Shown piece after piece: positions 23,869-39,149 of a stretch of 60,000 nucleotides of DNA. This DNA comes from Nematostella vectensis (lineage: Eukaryota > Cnidaria > Anthozoa > Actiniaria > Edwardsiidae): contig NC_064036.1 in NCBI RefSeq assembly GCF_932526225.1, positions 18,500,953 to 18,560,952 on the forward strand, in the 5' to 3' direction. The translations under genes and the position numbers were made by a program. Within the stretch, counting starts at the first letter, position 1. Every line of letters starts with the position of its first letter. The notes under the pieces were generated by a model. The model was given only the letters and a program-made list of their open reading frames with translations, was not told the DNA's origin and made no database searches.

Positions 23869-25432
23869 ATGGATGTACATTGAAAGGACAATCAACGTGA
23901 CCTTGCCCAAAAAAAAAAGCAGTGCATTTAAAAAAATTATTCGAGCCGGATTCGAACCAGCGACCAAGGGATCACAATTATAAATCTACAGTCCCTCGTT
24001 CTACCAACTGAGCTATCGAAGGATGGATGTCCATGGAAAGGACAATCAACGTAACCTTGACCAAAATAAACAGCAGTGAACGTAAATATATACTTCGAGC
24101 CGGATTCGAACCAGCCACCTAGGGATCACAATTATAAATCTACAGTCCCCCGCTCTACAAATCTGAGCTGTCGAAGGATGGATGTACATGGAAAGGACAA
24201 TCACCGTAACCTTGCCCAAAATAAACAACAGTGCACATAAAAAATCCTTCAAGCCGGATTTTAACCAGCGACCTAGGGATCACAGTTATAAATCTACAGT
24301 CCCCCGCTCTACCAACTGAGCTATCGAAGGATGGATGAGCATTGAAAGGGCAATCAACGTAACCTTGACCAAAATAAACAGCATTGAACGTAAAAAATTA
24401 TTCGAGCCGGATTCGAACCAGCAACCTAGGATCAGTCTCCAAGAAAATGAAATTCCATGTAACATTGCCCAACGTAAAGCGCATGTATAAAACATCATTT
24501 GAGCCGGATTCGAACCAGCGAATGAGGGATCACAATTGTAAATCTACAGCCACCCGCTCTACCAACTGAGCTATCGAAGGATAGAAGTACATTGAAAGGA
24601 CAATCATCGTGACCTTGCCCAAAATAAAAAAGCAGTGCATTTAAAAAAAATTCTTCGAACCGGATTCGAACCAGCGACCTAGGGATCACAATTATAAATC
24701 TACAGTCCCCCGCTCTACCAATTGAGCTATCGAAGGATGGACGTACATGGAAAGGACAATCAACGTAACCTTGCCCAAAATAAACAGCAGTGAACGTAAA
24801 AAATCCTTCGAGCCGGATTCGAACCAGCGACCTAGGGATCACAATTATAAATCTACAGCACCCCGCTCTACAAAACTGAGCTATCGAAGGATGGATGTAC
24901 ATGGAAAGGACAATCAACGTAACCTTGCCCAAAATAAACAGCAGTGAACGTAAAAAATCCTTCGAGCCGGATTCGAACCAGCGACCTAGGGATCACAATT
25001 ATAAATCTACAGCCACCCGCTCTACCAACTGGTCTATCGAAGGATGGATATACATTGAAAGGACAATCAACGTAACTTTGCCCAAAATAAATCTAAAATC
25101 TCCAAGGAAAGGACATTCCATGTAACCTTCCCTAAAATAAACAGCAGTGCACGTAACAAAATCCTTGGAGACGGATTCGAACCAGCGACCAAGGGATCAC
25201 AATTATAAATCTACAGTCCCCCGTTCTACCAACTGAGCTATCGAAGGATGGATGTCCATGGAAAGGACAATCAACGTAACCTTGACCAAAATAAACAGCA
25301 GTGCACATAAAAAATCCTTCAAGCCGGATTTTAACCAGCGACCTAGAGATCACAGTCATAAATCTACAGTCTCCACGGAAAGGAAATTTCATGTAACCTT
25401 GCCCAAAATAAACAGCAATGCACGTAAAACAA

Positions 25433-25518
25433 TCCTTCGAGCCGGATTCGAACCAGCGACCTAGGGATCACAGTTATAAATCTACAGTCCCCCGCTCTAC
25501 CAACTGAGCTATCGAAGG
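25433..25518 (-). tRNA. tRNA-Tyr (GTA), intact
   Basis: Exons identical to 1022-1107, CAGTT-form intron, T4 terminator. Its sister at 18630-18715 (offset 6,803 bp) has a D-loop GG lesion that this copy lacks. Confidence 0.93.
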
Positions 25519-26052
25519 ATGGATGTATATTGAAAGGACAATCAACGTAAACTTGGCCAAAATAAAAAAGCAGTGCACCTAAAAAAAAATTTCGAGCCGG
25601 ATTCGAACCAGCGATTTAGGGATCACAATTATAAATCTACAGTCCCCCGCTCTACCAACTGAGCTATCGCATGATGGATGTACACGGAAGGAACAATCAA
25701 TGTAACCTTGCCCAAAATAAACAGCAGTGAACATAAAAAAATCCTTCGAGCCGGATTCGAACCAGCGACCTGGGGATCACAATTATAAATCTACAGTCCC
25801 CCGCTTTACCAACTGTGCTATCGAAGGATTGATGTACGTGGAAAGGACAATTAATGTAAACTTGCCCAAAATAAACAGTATTGCACGTAAAAAAATCCTT
25901 CGAGCAGGATTCGAACCAGCAACCTAGAGATCCCAATTATAAATCTACAGTCCTCCGCTCTACCAACTGAGCTATCGAAGGATGGATGTACAATAAAAGG
26001 ACAATCAACGTAATCTTACGCAAAATAAAAAAAGCAGTGCACCTAAAAAAAT

Positions 26053-28356
26053 TTCTTCGGGCAGGATTCGAACCAACGATTTAGGGATCACAGTTATACA
26101 TCTACAGTCTCCAAGAAAAGAACATTCCATGTAATCTGTCCAAAATAAACAGCAACTCACGTAAAAAAATTCTTCGAGCCGGATTCGACCCAGCATCTAG
26201 GGATCACAATTATAAATCTACAGTCCCCCGCTCTACCAACTGAGCTATCGCATGATGGATGTAAATGGAAAGGACAATCGACAAAACCTTGACTAAAATA
26301 AACAGCAGTGAACGTAATAAAAATGCTTCGAGCCGTATTCGAACCAGTGACCTAGGGATCACAGTTATAAATCTACAGTCTCCAAGGAAAGGACATTCCA
26401 TGTAACCTTGCCCAATATAAGCAGCAGTGCACGTAAAAGAATCCTTCGAGCCGTATTCGAACCAGCGACCTAGGGATCACAGTTATAAATCTACAGTCCC
26501 CCGCTCCACCAACTGAGCTATCGAAGGATGGATGTACATGGAAAGGACAATCAACGTAACCTTGCCCAAAATAAACAGCAGTGAACGTAAAAAAATACTT
26601 CGAGCCGGATTCGAACCAGCCACCTAGGGATCACAATTATAAATCTACAGTCCCCCGCTCTACAAAACTGAGCTATCGAAGGATGGATGTACATGGAAAG
26701 GACAATCAACGTAACCTTGCCCAAAATAAACAGCAGTGCACATAAAAAAAATCCTTCAAGCCGGATTTTAACCAGCGACCTAGAGATCCCAGTCATAAAT
26801 CTACAGTCTCCAAGGAAAGGACATTTCATGTAACCTTGCCCAAAATAAACAGCAGTGCACGTAAAACAATCCTTCGAGCCGGATTCAAACCAGCAAACTT
26901 CGGATCACAATTATAAATCTACAGCCCCCCGCTCTACCAACTGGGCTATCGAAGGATGGATATGCATTGAAAGGACAATCAACGTAACCTTGCCCAAAAT
27001 AAACAGCAAGGCACCTAAAAACATTGTTCGAGCCGGATTCAAACCAGCAACCTTCGGATCACAATTATATATCTACAGTCTCCAAGGAAAGGACATTCCA
27101 TGTAACCTTGCCCATAATAAACAGCAGTGCACGTAAAAAAATACTTCGAGCCGGATTCGAACCAGCGACCTAGGGATCACAATTATAAATCTACAGTCCC
27201 CCGCTCTACCAATTGAGCTATCGAAGGATGGATGTACATGGAAAGGACAATCAACGTAACCTTGCCCAAAATAAACATCAGTGAACGTAAAACATCCTTC
27301 GAGCCGGATTCGAACCAGCGACCTAGGGATCACAATTATAAATCTACAGCCCCCCGCTCTACAAAACTGAGCTATCGAAGGATGGATGTACATGGAAAGG
27401 ACAGTAAACGTAACCTTGCCCAAAATAAACAGCAAGGCACTTAAAAACATTTTTCGAGCCGGATTCAAACCAGCAAACTTCGGATCACAATTATAAATCT
27501 ACAGCCCCCCGCTCTACCAACTGGGCTATCGAAGGATGGATATGCATTGAAAGGACAATCAACGTAACCTTGCCCAAAATAAATCTATAGTCTCCAAGGA
27601 AAGGACATTCCATGTAACCTTCCCTACAATAAACAGCAGTGCACGTAACAAAATCCTTGGAGACGGATTCGAACCAGCGACAAAGGGATCACAATTATAA
27701 ATCTACAGTCCCCCGTTCTACCAACTGAGCTATCGAAGGATGGATGTCCATGGAAAGGACAATCAACGTAACCTTGACCAAAATAAACAGCAGTGCACAT
27801 AAAAAATCCTTCAAGCCGGATTTTAACCAGCGACCTAGAGATCACAATTATAAATCTACAGTCCCCCGCTCTACCAACTGAGCTATCGCATGATGGATGT
27901 AAATGGAAAGGACAATCGACAAAACCTTGACTAAAATAAACAGCAGTGAACGTAATAAAAATGCTTCGAGCCGTATTCGAACCAGTGACCTAGGGATCAC
28001 AGTTATAAATCTACAGTCTCCAAGGAAAGGACATTCCATGTAACCTTGCCCAAAATAAGCAGAAGTGCACGTAAAAGAATCCTTCGAGCCGTATTCGAAC
28101 CAGCGACCTAGGGATCACAGTTATAAATCTACAGTCCCCCGCTCCACCAACTGAGCTATCGAAGGATGGATGTACATGGAAAGGACAATCAACGTAACCT
28201 TGCCCAAAATAAACAGCAGTGAACGTAAAAAAATACTTCGAGCCGGATTCGAACCAGACACCTAGGGATCACAATTATAAATCTACAGTCCCCCGCTCTA
28301 CAAAACTGAGCTATCGAAGGATGGATGTACATGGAAAGGACAATCAACGTAACCTT
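26053..28356 (-). repeat. Segmental duplicate of 13909-16212 (offset 12,144)
   Basis: The run of units up to the LINE is shared. Shorter parts of it, with the LINE, recur at offsets 5,472 (from about 14998) and 15,833 (from about 30831). Confidence 0.92.
27142..27227 (-). tRNA. tRNA-Tyr (GTA), C1-G72 pair lost
   Basis: T72, A15; 12,144-bp sister of 14998. Confidence 0.68.
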
Positions 28357-28798
28357 AAGAGCTGTTTTTAAAGACTGGAATTGCACTTACCACGAACTAT
28401 TAATAAAGGCTAATTTATCTACTCTACGTAATCGTAGACTGCAAGACATTTGCATCTTAATGTACAAAGTTAAAAATGGCCTTTGTCCATCTGGGATTAG
28501 TGATTTGTTTTCTAAAAAAAACACGAACTATAATTTAAGATTGTCCGATTTTGTTATTCCAAGATTTAACACAGTCACTTACGGGAAACATTCCCTAAGA
28601 TATATGGGGGCTAAACTATGGAATAGCCTACCTACGGCAGAAAGATCAATTGACAGTTTAAAAAGTTTTAAAGTGACTATGAGAAAAAAGGATTTCGAAT
28701 TTATAGAAAATTGCAAGGGCTGTGCCCTATGTTCCGCATGATAATTTTTAAATCTAGTCAATTTTTTTTTCATAATTTCATATAGATTACAATCAATT

Positions 28799-28839
<41 letters not shown>

Positions 28840-28991
28840 TTAGCTTTATCAGTGAGAATCTACAATTTTAAATTTTTAATAATCAGTATAATTTTTATAA
28901 TTTTATCTTTTTTTTGTGTCCCCCAATTAGTAGGGGTCTTATCCCCGGCTAGAGGTTGTTTATGACACTTTAATAAAGTTTCTATCTATCT
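28357..28991 (+). mobile_element. 5'-truncated LINE, copy 3, short tail
   Basis: Identical boundaries to copy 1 at offset 12,144, flanked by ACCTT (28352-28356, 28992-28996). The tetranucleotide tail is only TCTATCTATCT, probably nearest to the state at insertion. Differences include LPTAERS for LPRAERS and CAGTGAGAATC in the UTR. Confidence 0.88.
28358..28741 (+). pseudogene. LINE reverse transcriptase C-terminal fragment, copy 3
   Basis: As copy 1, with an Arg-to-Thr change after LWNSLP. Confidence 0.85.
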
Positions 28992-31900
28992 ACCTTGCCC
29001 AAAATAAACAGCAAGGCACCTAAAAACATTGCTCGAGCCGGATTCAAACCAGCAACCTTCGGATCACAATTATATATCTACAGTCTCCAAGGAAAGGACA
29101 TTCCATGTAACCTTGCCCATAATAAACAGCAGTGCACGTAAAAAAATATTTCGAGCCGGATTCGAACCAGCGACCTAGGGATCACAATTATAAATCTACA
29201 GTCCCCCGCTCTACCAATTGAGCTATCGAAGGATGGATGTACATGGAAAGGACAATCAACGTAACCTTGCCCAAAATAAACATCAGTGAACGTAAAACAT
29301 CCTTCGAGCCGGATTCGAACCAGCGCCCTAGGGATCACAATTATAAATCTACAGCCCCCCGCTCTACAAAACTGAGCTATCGAAGGATGGATGTACATGG
29401 AAAGGACATTAAACGTAACCTTGCCCAAAATAAACAGCAAGGCACTTAAAAACATTTTTCGAGCCGGATTCAAACCAGCAAACTTCGGATCACAATTATA
29501 AATCTACAGCCCCCCGCTCTACCAACTGGGCTATCGAAGGATGGATATGCATTGAAAGGACAATCAACGTAACCTTGCCCAAAATAAATCTATAGTCTCC
29601 AAGGAAAGGACATTCCATGTAACCTTCCCTACAATAAACAGCAGTGCACGTAACAAAATCCTTGGAGACGGATTCGAACCAGCGACAAAGGGATCACAAT
29701 TATAAATCTACAGTCCCCCGTTCTACCAACTGAGCTATCGAAGGATGGATGTCCATGGAAAGGACAATCAACGTAACCTTGACCAAAATAAACAGCAGTG
29801 CACAAACAAAAACCTTCAAGCCGGATTTTAACCAGCGACCTAGAGATCACAGTCATAAATCTACAGTCTCCAAGGAAAGGACATTTCATGTAACCTTGCC
29901 CAAAATAAACAGCAGTGCACGTAAAACAATACTTCGAGCCGGATTCGAACCAGCGACCTAGGGATCACAGTTATAAATCTACAGTCCCCCGCTCTACAAA
30001 ACTGAGCTATCGAAGGATGGATGTACATGGAAAGGACATTAAACGTAACCTTGCCCAAAATAAACAGCAAGGCACTTAAAAACATTTTTCGAGCCGGATT
30101 CAAACCAGCAAACTTCGGATCACAATTATAAATCTACAGCCCCCCGCTCTACCAACTGGGCTATCGAAGGATGGATATGCATTGAAAGGACAATCAACGT
30201 AACCTTGCCCAAAATAAATCTATAGTCTCCAAGGAAAGGACATTCCATGTAACCTTCCCTACAATAAACAGCAGTGCACGTAACAAAATCCTTGGAGACG
30301 GATTCGAACCAGCGACAAAGGGATCACAATTATAAATCTACAGTCCCCCGTTCTACCAACTGAGCTATCGAAGGATGGATGTCCATGGAAAGGACAATCA
30401 ACGTAACCTTGACCAAAATAAACAGCAGTGCACAAACAAAAACCTTCAAGCCGGATTTTAACCAGCGACCTAGAGATCACAGTCATAAATCTACAGTCTC
30501 CAAGGAAAGGACATTTCATGTAACCTTGCCCAAAATAAACAGCAGTGCACGTAAAACAATACTTCGAGCCGGATTCGAACCAGCGACCTAGGGATCACAG
30601 TTATAAATCTACAGTCCCCCGCTCTACCAACTGAGCTATCGAAGGATGGATGTACATTGAAAGGACAATCAACGTAACCTTGCCCAAAATAAACAGCAAG
30701 GCACCTAAAAACATTGTTCGAGCCGGATTCAAACCAGCAACCTTCGGATCACAATTATATATCTACAGTCTCCAAGGAAAGGACATTCCATGTAACCTTG
30801 CTAATAATAAACAGCAGTGCACGTAAAAAATACTTAGAGCCGGATTCGAACCAGTGACCTAGGGATCACAATTATAAATCTACAGTCCCCCGCTCTACCA
30901 ATTGAGCTATCGAAGGATGGATGTACATGGAAAGGACAATCAACGTAACCTTGCCCAAAATAAACATCAGTGAACGTAAAACATCCTTCGAGCCGGATTC
31001 GAACCAGCGACCTAGGGATCACAATTATAAATCTACAGCCCCCCGCTCTACAAAACTGAGCTATCGAAGGATGGATGTACATGGAAAGGACAGTAAACGT
31101 AACCTTGCCCAAAATAAACAGCAAGGCACTTAAAAACATTTTTCGAGCCGGATTCAAACCAGCAAACTTCGGATCACAATTATAAATCTACAGCCCCCCG
31201 CTCTACCAACTGGGCTATCGAAGGATGGATATGCATTGAAAGGACAATCAACGTAACCTTGCCCAAAATAAATCTATAGTCTCCAAGGAAAGGACATTCC
31301 ATGTAACCTTCCCTACAATAAACAGCAGTGCACGTAACAAAATCCTTGGAGACGGATTCGAACCAGCGACAAAGGGATCACAATTATAAATCTACAGTCC
31401 CCCGTTCTACCAACTGAGCTATCGAAGGATGGATGTCCATGGAAAGGACAATCAACGTAACCTTGACCAAAATAAACAGCAGTGCACATAAAAAATCCTT
31501 CAAGCCGGATTTTAACCAGCGACCTAGAGATCACAATTATAAATCTACAGTCCCCCGCTCTACCAACTGAGCTATCGCATGATGGATGTAAATGGAAAGG
31601 ACAATCGACAAAACCTTGACTAAAATAAACAGCAGTGAACGTAATAAAAATGCTTCGAGCCGTATTCGAACCAGTGACCTAGGGATCACAGTTATAAATC
31701 TACAGTCTCCAAGGAAAGGACATTCCATGTAACCTTGCCCAAAATAAGCAGAAGTGCACGTAAAAGAATCCTTCGAGCCGTATTCGAACCAGCGACCTAG
31801 GGATCACAGTTATAAATCTACAGTCCCCCGCTCCACCAACTGAGCTATCGAAGGATGGATGTACATGGAAAGGACAATCAACGTAACCTTGCCCAAAATA

Positions 31901-32045
31901 AACAGCAGTGAACGTAAAAAAATACTTCGAGCCGGATTCGAACCAGACACCTAGGGATCACAATTATAAATCTACAGTCCCCCGCTCTACAAAACTGAGC
32001 TATCGAAGGATGGATGTACATGGAAAGGACAATCAACGTAACCTT
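28992..32045 (-). repeat. Array block 7: decayed tRNA-Tyr units between LINE copies 3 and 4
   Basis: Full-length but degenerate: 29147-29232, 29300-29386, 29455-29540, 29659-29744, 29930-30016, 30085-30170, 30289-30374, 30831-30916, 30984-31070, 31139-31224, 31343-31428, 31496-31581, 31769-31854, 31923-32009. Half-tRNA units: 29029-29092, 29812-29875, 30442-30505, 30714-30777, 31651-31714. Remnants: 29588-29604, 30218-30234, 31272-31288. A 630-bp group of units is repeated in tandem at 29455 and 30085. Confidence 0.85.
30560..30645 (-). tRNA. tRNA-Tyr (GTA), C1-G72 pair lost
   Basis: T72 only; its 630-bp neighbour at 29930 also lost D-loop GG. Confidence 0.72.
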
Positions 32046-32046
32046 A

Positions 32047-32430
32047 AGAGCTGTTTTTAAAGACTGGAATTGCACTTACCACGAACTATTAATAAAGGCT
32101 AATTTATCTACTCTACGTAATCGTAGACTGCAAGACATTTGCATCTTAATGTACAAAGTTAAAAATGGCCTTTGTCCATCTGGGATTAGTGATTTGTTTT
32201 CTAAAAAAAACACGAACTATAATTTAAGATTGTCCGATTTTGTTATTCCAAGATTTAACACAGTCACTTACGGGAAACATTCCCTAAGATATATGGGGGC
32301 TAAACTATGGAATAGCCTACCTAGGGCAGAAAGATCAATTGACAGTTTAAAAAGTTTTAAAGTGACTATGAGAAAAAAGGATTTCGAATTTATAGAAAAT
32401 TGCAAGGGCTGTGCCCTATGTTCCGCATGA
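32047..32430 (+). pseudogene. LINE reverse transcriptase C-terminal fragment, copy 4
   Basis: Same protein as copy 1, ending CKGCALCSA; no catalytic domain. Confidence 0.85.
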
Positions 32431-32487
32431 TAATTTTTAAATCTAGTCAATTTTTTTTTCATAATTTCATATAGATTACAATCAATT

Positions 32488-32534
<47 letters not shown>

Positions 32535-32687
32535 TTATTTATTTATTTAGCTTTATCAGTAAGAATCTACAATTTTAAATTTTTAATAATCAGTATAATT
32601 TTTATAATTTTATCTTTTTTTTGTGTCCCCCAATTAGTAGGGGTCTTATCCCCGGCTAGAGGTTGTTTATGACACTTTAATAAAGTT

Positions 32688-33919
<1,232 letters not shown>

Positions 33920-34073
33920 CCTTGCCCAAAATAAACAGCAAGGCACCTAAAAACATTGCTCGAGCCGGATTCAAACCAGCAACCTTCGGATCACAATTAT
34001 ATATCTACAGTCTCCAAGGAAAGGACATTCCATGTAACCTTGCCCATAATAAACAGCAGTGCACGTAAAAAAA

Positions 34074-34159
34074 TACTTCGAGCCGGATTCGAACCAGCGA
34101 CCTAGGGATCACAATTATAAATCTACAGTCCCCCGCTCTACCAATTGAGCTATCGAAGG
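34074..34159 (-). tRNA. tRNA-Tyr (GTA), C1-G72 pair lost
   Basis: T72, A15; first full unit after LINE copy 4. Confidence 0.68.
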
Positions 34160-35127
34160 ATGGATGTACATGGAAAGGACAATCAACGTAACCTTGCCCA
34201 AAATAAACATCAGTGAACGTAAAACATCCTTCGAGCCGGATTCGAACCAGCGACCTAGGGATCACAATTATAAATCTACAGCCCCCCGCTCTACAAAACT
34301 GAGCTATCGAAGGATGGATGTACATGGAAAGGACATTAAACGTAACCTTGCCCAAAATAAACAGCAAGGCACTTAAAAACATTTTTCGAGCCGGATTCAA
34401 ACCAGCAAACTTCGGATCACAATTATAAATCTACAGCCCCCCGCTCTACCAACTGGGCTATCGAAGGATGGATATGCATTGAAAGGACAATCAACGTAAC
34501 CTTGCCCAAAATAAATCTATAGTCTCCAAGGAAAGGACATTCCATGTAACCTTCCCTACAATAAACAGCAGTGCACGTAACAAAATCCTTGGAGACGGAT
34601 TCGAACCAGCGACAAAGGGATCACAATTATAAATCTACAGTCCCCCGTTCTACCAACTGAGCTATCGAAGGATGGATGTCCATGGAAAGGACAATCAACG
34701 TAACCTTGACCAAAATAAACAGCAGTGCACAAACAAAAACCTTCAAGGCGGATTTTAACCAGCGACCTAGAGATCACAGTCATAAATCTACAGTCTCCAA
34801 GGAAAGGACATTTCATGTAACCTTGCCCAAAATAAACAGCAGTGCACGTAAAACAATACTTCGAGCCGGATTCGAACTAGCGACCTAGGGATCACAGTTA
34901 TAAATCTACAGTCCCCCGCTCTACCAACTGAGCTATCGAAGGATGGATGTACATTGAAAGGACAATCAACGTAACCTTGCCCAAAATAAACAGCAAGGCA
35001 CCTAAAAACATTGTTCGAGCCGGATTCAAACCAGCAACCTTCGGATCACAATTATATATCTACAGTCTCCAAGGAAAGGACATTCCATGTAACCTTGCCC
35101 ATAATAAACAGCAGTGCACGTAAAAAA

Positions 35128-35213
35128 TACTTCGAGCCGGATTCGAACCAGCGACCTAGGGATCACAATTATAAATCTACAGTCCCCCGCTCTACCAATT
35201 GAGCTATCGAAGG
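35128..35213 (-). tRNA. tRNA-Tyr (GTA), C1-G72 pair lost
   Basis: T72, A15. Confidence 0.68.
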
Positions 35214-36306
35214 ATGGATGTACATGGAAAGGACAATCAACGTAACCTTGCCCAAAATAAACATCAGTGAACGTAAAACATCCTTCGAGCCGGATTCGAA
35301 CCAGCGACCTAGGGATCACAATTATAAATCTACAGCCCCCCGCTCTACAAAACTGAGCTATCGAAGGATGGATGTACATAGAAAGGACATTAAACGTAAC
35401 CTTGCCCAAAATAAACAGCAAGGCACTTAAAAACATTTTTCGAGCCGGATTCAAACCAGCAAACTTCGGATCACAATTATAAATCTACAGCCCCCCGCTC
35501 TACCAACTGGGCTATCGAAGGATGGATATGCATTGAAAGGACAATCAACGTAACCTTGCCCAAAATAAATCTATAGTCTCCAAGGAAAGGACATTCCATG
35601 TAACCTTCCCTACTATAAACAGCAGTGCACGTAACAAAATCCTTGGAGACGGATTCGAACCAGCGACAAAGGGATCACAATTATAAATCTACAGTCCCCC
35701 GTTCTACCAACTGAGCTATCGAAGGATGGATGTCCATGGAAAGGACAATCAACGTAACCTTGACCAAAATAAACAGCAGTGCACATAAAAAATCCTTCAA
35801 GCCGGATTTTAACCAGCGACCTAGAGATCACAATTATAAATCTACAGTCCCCCGCTCTACCAACTGAGCTATCGCATGATGGATGTAAATGGAAAGGACA
35901 ATCGACAAAACCTTGACTAAAATAAACAGCAGTGAACGTAATAAAAATGCTTCGAGCCGTATTCTAACCAGTGACCTAGGGATCACAGTTATAAATCTAC
36001 AGTCTCCAAGGAAAGGACATTCCATGTAACCTTGCCCAAAATAAGCAGAAGTGCACGTAAAAGAATCCTTCGAGCCGTATTCGAACCAGCGACCTAGGGA
36101 TCACAGTTATAAATCTACAGTCCCCCGCTCCACCAACTGAGCTATCGAAGGATGGATGTACATGGAAAGGACAATCAACGTAACCTTGCCCAAAATAAAC
36201 AGCAGTGAACGTAAAAAAATACTTCGAGCCGGATTCGAACCAGCCACCTAGGGATCACAATTATAAATCTACAGTCCCCCGCTCTACAAAACTGAGCTAT
36301 CGAAGG

Positions 36307-36358
36307 ATGGATGTAAATGGAAAGGACAATCAACGTAACCTTGCCCCACCTAAAAACA
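36307..36358 (-). other. Spacer with about 20-bp deletion at the LINE-site homologue
   Basis: The units from 35011 to 36306 match 30714-32009 (offset 4,297), where the LINE follows. Here the spacer is unfilled but jumps from TTGCCC to CACCTAAAAACATTG, missing most of AAAATAAACAGCAAGG. It is either an imprecise loss or a lineage that never carried the element and suffered its own deletion. Confidence 0.6.
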
Positions 36359-36476
36359 TTGTTCGAGCCGGATTCAAACCAGCAACCTTCGGATCACAAT
36401 TATATATCTACAGTCTCCAAGGAAAGGACATTCCATGTAACCTTGCCCATAATAAACAGCAGTGCACGTAAAAAAA

Positions 36477-36562
36477 TACTTCGAGCCGGATTCGAACCAG
36501 CGACCTAGGGATCACAATTATAAATCTACAGTCCCCCGCTCTACCAATTGAGCTATCGAAGG
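36477..36562 (-). tRNA. tRNA-Tyr (GTA), C1-G72 pair lost
   Basis: T72, A15; 2,403-bp sister of 34074. Confidence 0.68.
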
Positions 36563-37819
36563 ATGGATGTACATGGAAAGGACAATCAACGTAACCTTGC
36601 CCAAAATAAACATCAGTGAACGTAAAACATCCTTCGAGCCGGATTCGAACCAGCGACCTAGGGATCACAATTATAAATCTACAGCCCCCCGCTCTACAAA
36701 ACTGAGCTATCGAAGGATGGATGTACATGGAAAGGACATTAAACGTAACCTTGCCCAAAATAAACAGCAAGGCACTTAAAAACATTTTTCGAGCCGGATT
36801 CAAACCAGCAAACTTCGGATCACAATTATAAATCTACAGCCCCCCGCTCTACCAACTGGGCTATCGAAGGATGGATATGCATTGAAAGGACAATCAACGT
36901 AACCTTTCCCAAAATAAATCTATAGTCTCCAAGGAAAGGACATTTCATGTAACCTTGCCCAAAATAAACAGCAGTGCACGTAAAACAATCCTTCGAGCAG
37001 GATCCGAACCAGCGACCTAGGGATCACAGTTATAAATCTACAGTCCCCCGCTCTACCAACTGAGCTATCGAAGGATGGATGTACATTGAAAGGACAATCA
37101 ACGTAACCTTGCCCAAAATAAACAGCAGTGAACGTAAAAAATCCTTCGAGCCGGATTCGAACCAGCGACCTAGGGATCACAATTATAAATCTACAGTCCC
37201 CCGCTATACAAAACTGAGCTATCGAAGGATGGATGTACATGGAAAGGACAATCAACGTAACCTTGCCCAAAATAAACAGCAAGGCACCTAAAAACATTGT
37301 TCGAGCCGGATTCAAACCAGCAACCTTCGGATCACAATTATATATCTACAGTCTCCAAGGAAAGGACATTTCATGTAACCTTGCCCAAAATAAACAGCAG
37401 TGCACGTAAAACATTCCTTCGAGCCGGATTCGAACCAGCGACCTAGGGATCACAGTTATAAATCTACAGTCCCCCGCTCTACCAACTGAGCTATAGAAGG
37501 ATGGATGAGCATTGAAAGGGCAATCAACGTAACCTTGACCAAAATAAACAGCAGTGAACGTAAAAAATTATTCGAGCCGGATTCGAACCAGCAACCTAGG
37601 ATCAGTCTCCAAGAAAATGAAATTCCATGTAACATTGCCCAACGTAAAGCGCATGTATAAAACATCCTTTGAGCCGGATTCGAACCAGCGAATGAGGGAT
37701 TACAATTGTAAATCTACAGCCCCCCGCTCTACCAACTGAGATATCGAAGGATGGATGTACATTGAAAGGACAATCAACGTGCCCTTGCCCAAAATAAAAA
37801 AGCAGTGCATTTAAAAAAA

Positions 37820-37905
37820 TTCTTCGAGCCGGATTCGAACCAGCGACCTAGGGATCACAATTATAAATCTACAGTCCCCCGCTCTACCAATTGAGCTATC
37901 GAAGG
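37820..37905 (-). tRNA. tRNA-Tyr (GTA), C1-G72 pair lost
   Basis: A72, A15. Confidence 0.68.
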
Positions 37906-38602
37906 ATGGATGTACATAGAAAGGACAATCAACGTAACCTTGCCCAAAATAAACAGCAGTGAACGTAAAAAATCCTTCGAGCCGTATTCGAACCAGCGAC
38001 CTAGGGATCACAATTATAAATCTACAGCCCACCGCTCTACAAAACTGAGCTATCGAAGGTTGGATGTACATGGAAAGGACAATCAACGTAACCTTGCCCA
38101 AAATAAACAGCAAGGCACGTAAAAACATTTTTCGAGCCGGATTCAAACCAGCAACCTTCGGATCACAAACATAAATCTACAGCCCCCCGCTCTACCAACT
38201 GGGCTATCGAAGGATGGATATACATTGAAAGGACAATCAACGTAACCTTGCCCAAAATAAATCTAAAGTCTCCAAGTAAAGGACATTCCATGTAACCTTC
38301 CCTAAAATAAACATCAGTGCACGTAACAAAATCCTTGGAGAGGGATTCGAACCAGCGACCAAGGGATCACAATTATAAATCTACAGTCCCCCGTTCTACC
38401 AACTGAGCTATCGAAGGATGTATGTCCATGGAAAGGACAATCAACGTAACCTTGACCAAAATAAACAGCAGTGCACATAAATATTCCTTCAAGCCGGATT
38501 TTAATCAGCGACCTAGAGATCCCAGTCATAAATCTACAGTCTCCAAGGAAAGGACATTTCATGTAACCTTGCCCAAAATAAACAGCAGTGCACGTAAAAC
38601 AA

Positions 38603-38688
38603 TCCTTCGAGCCGGATTCGAACCAGCGACCTAGGGATCACAGTTATAAATCTACAGTACCCCGCTCTACCAACTGAGCTATCGAAGG
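38603..38688 (-). tRNA. tRNA-Tyr (GTA), one anticodon-stem mismatch
   Basis: Intact apart from the same anticodon-stem T-for-G change as 3037-3122; D stem is normal. Confidence 0.78.
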
Positions 38689-38755
38689 ATGGATGTACAT
38701 TAAAAGGACAATCAACGTAACCTTGCCCAAAATAAACAGCAGTGAACGTAAAATA

Positions 38756-38841
38756 TTCTTCGAGCCGGATTCGAACCAGCGACCTAGGGATCACAATTAT
38801 AAATCTACAGTCCCCCGCTCTACCAACTGAGCTATCGAAGG
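38756..38841 (-). tRNA. tRNA-Tyr (GTA), C1-G72 pair lost
   Basis: A72 only; the oligo-T terminator is interrupted (ATATTT). Confidence 0.68.
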
Positions 38842-39063
38842 TTGGATGAGCATTGAAAGGGCAATCAACGTAACCTTGACCAAAAAAAAAAGCAGTGAAC
38901 GTAAAAAAATACTTCGAGCCAGATCCGAACCAGCGACCTAGGGATCACAATTATAAATCTACAGTCCCCCGCTCTACAAAACTGAGCTATCGAAGGTTGG
39001 ATGAGCATTGAAAGGGCAATCAACGTAACCTTGACCAAAATAAACAGCAGTGAACGTAAAAAA

Positions 39064-39149
39064 TCCTTCGAGCCGGATTCGAACCAGCGACCTAGGGATC
39101 ACAATTATAAATCTACAGTCCCCCGCTCTACCAACTGAGCTATCGAAGG
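39064..39149 (-). tRNA. tRNA-Tyr (GTA), intact
   Basis: Exons and intron identical to 1022-1107, T6 terminator. It lies between two copies (38910, 39218) with D-loop lesions. Confidence 0.94.
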
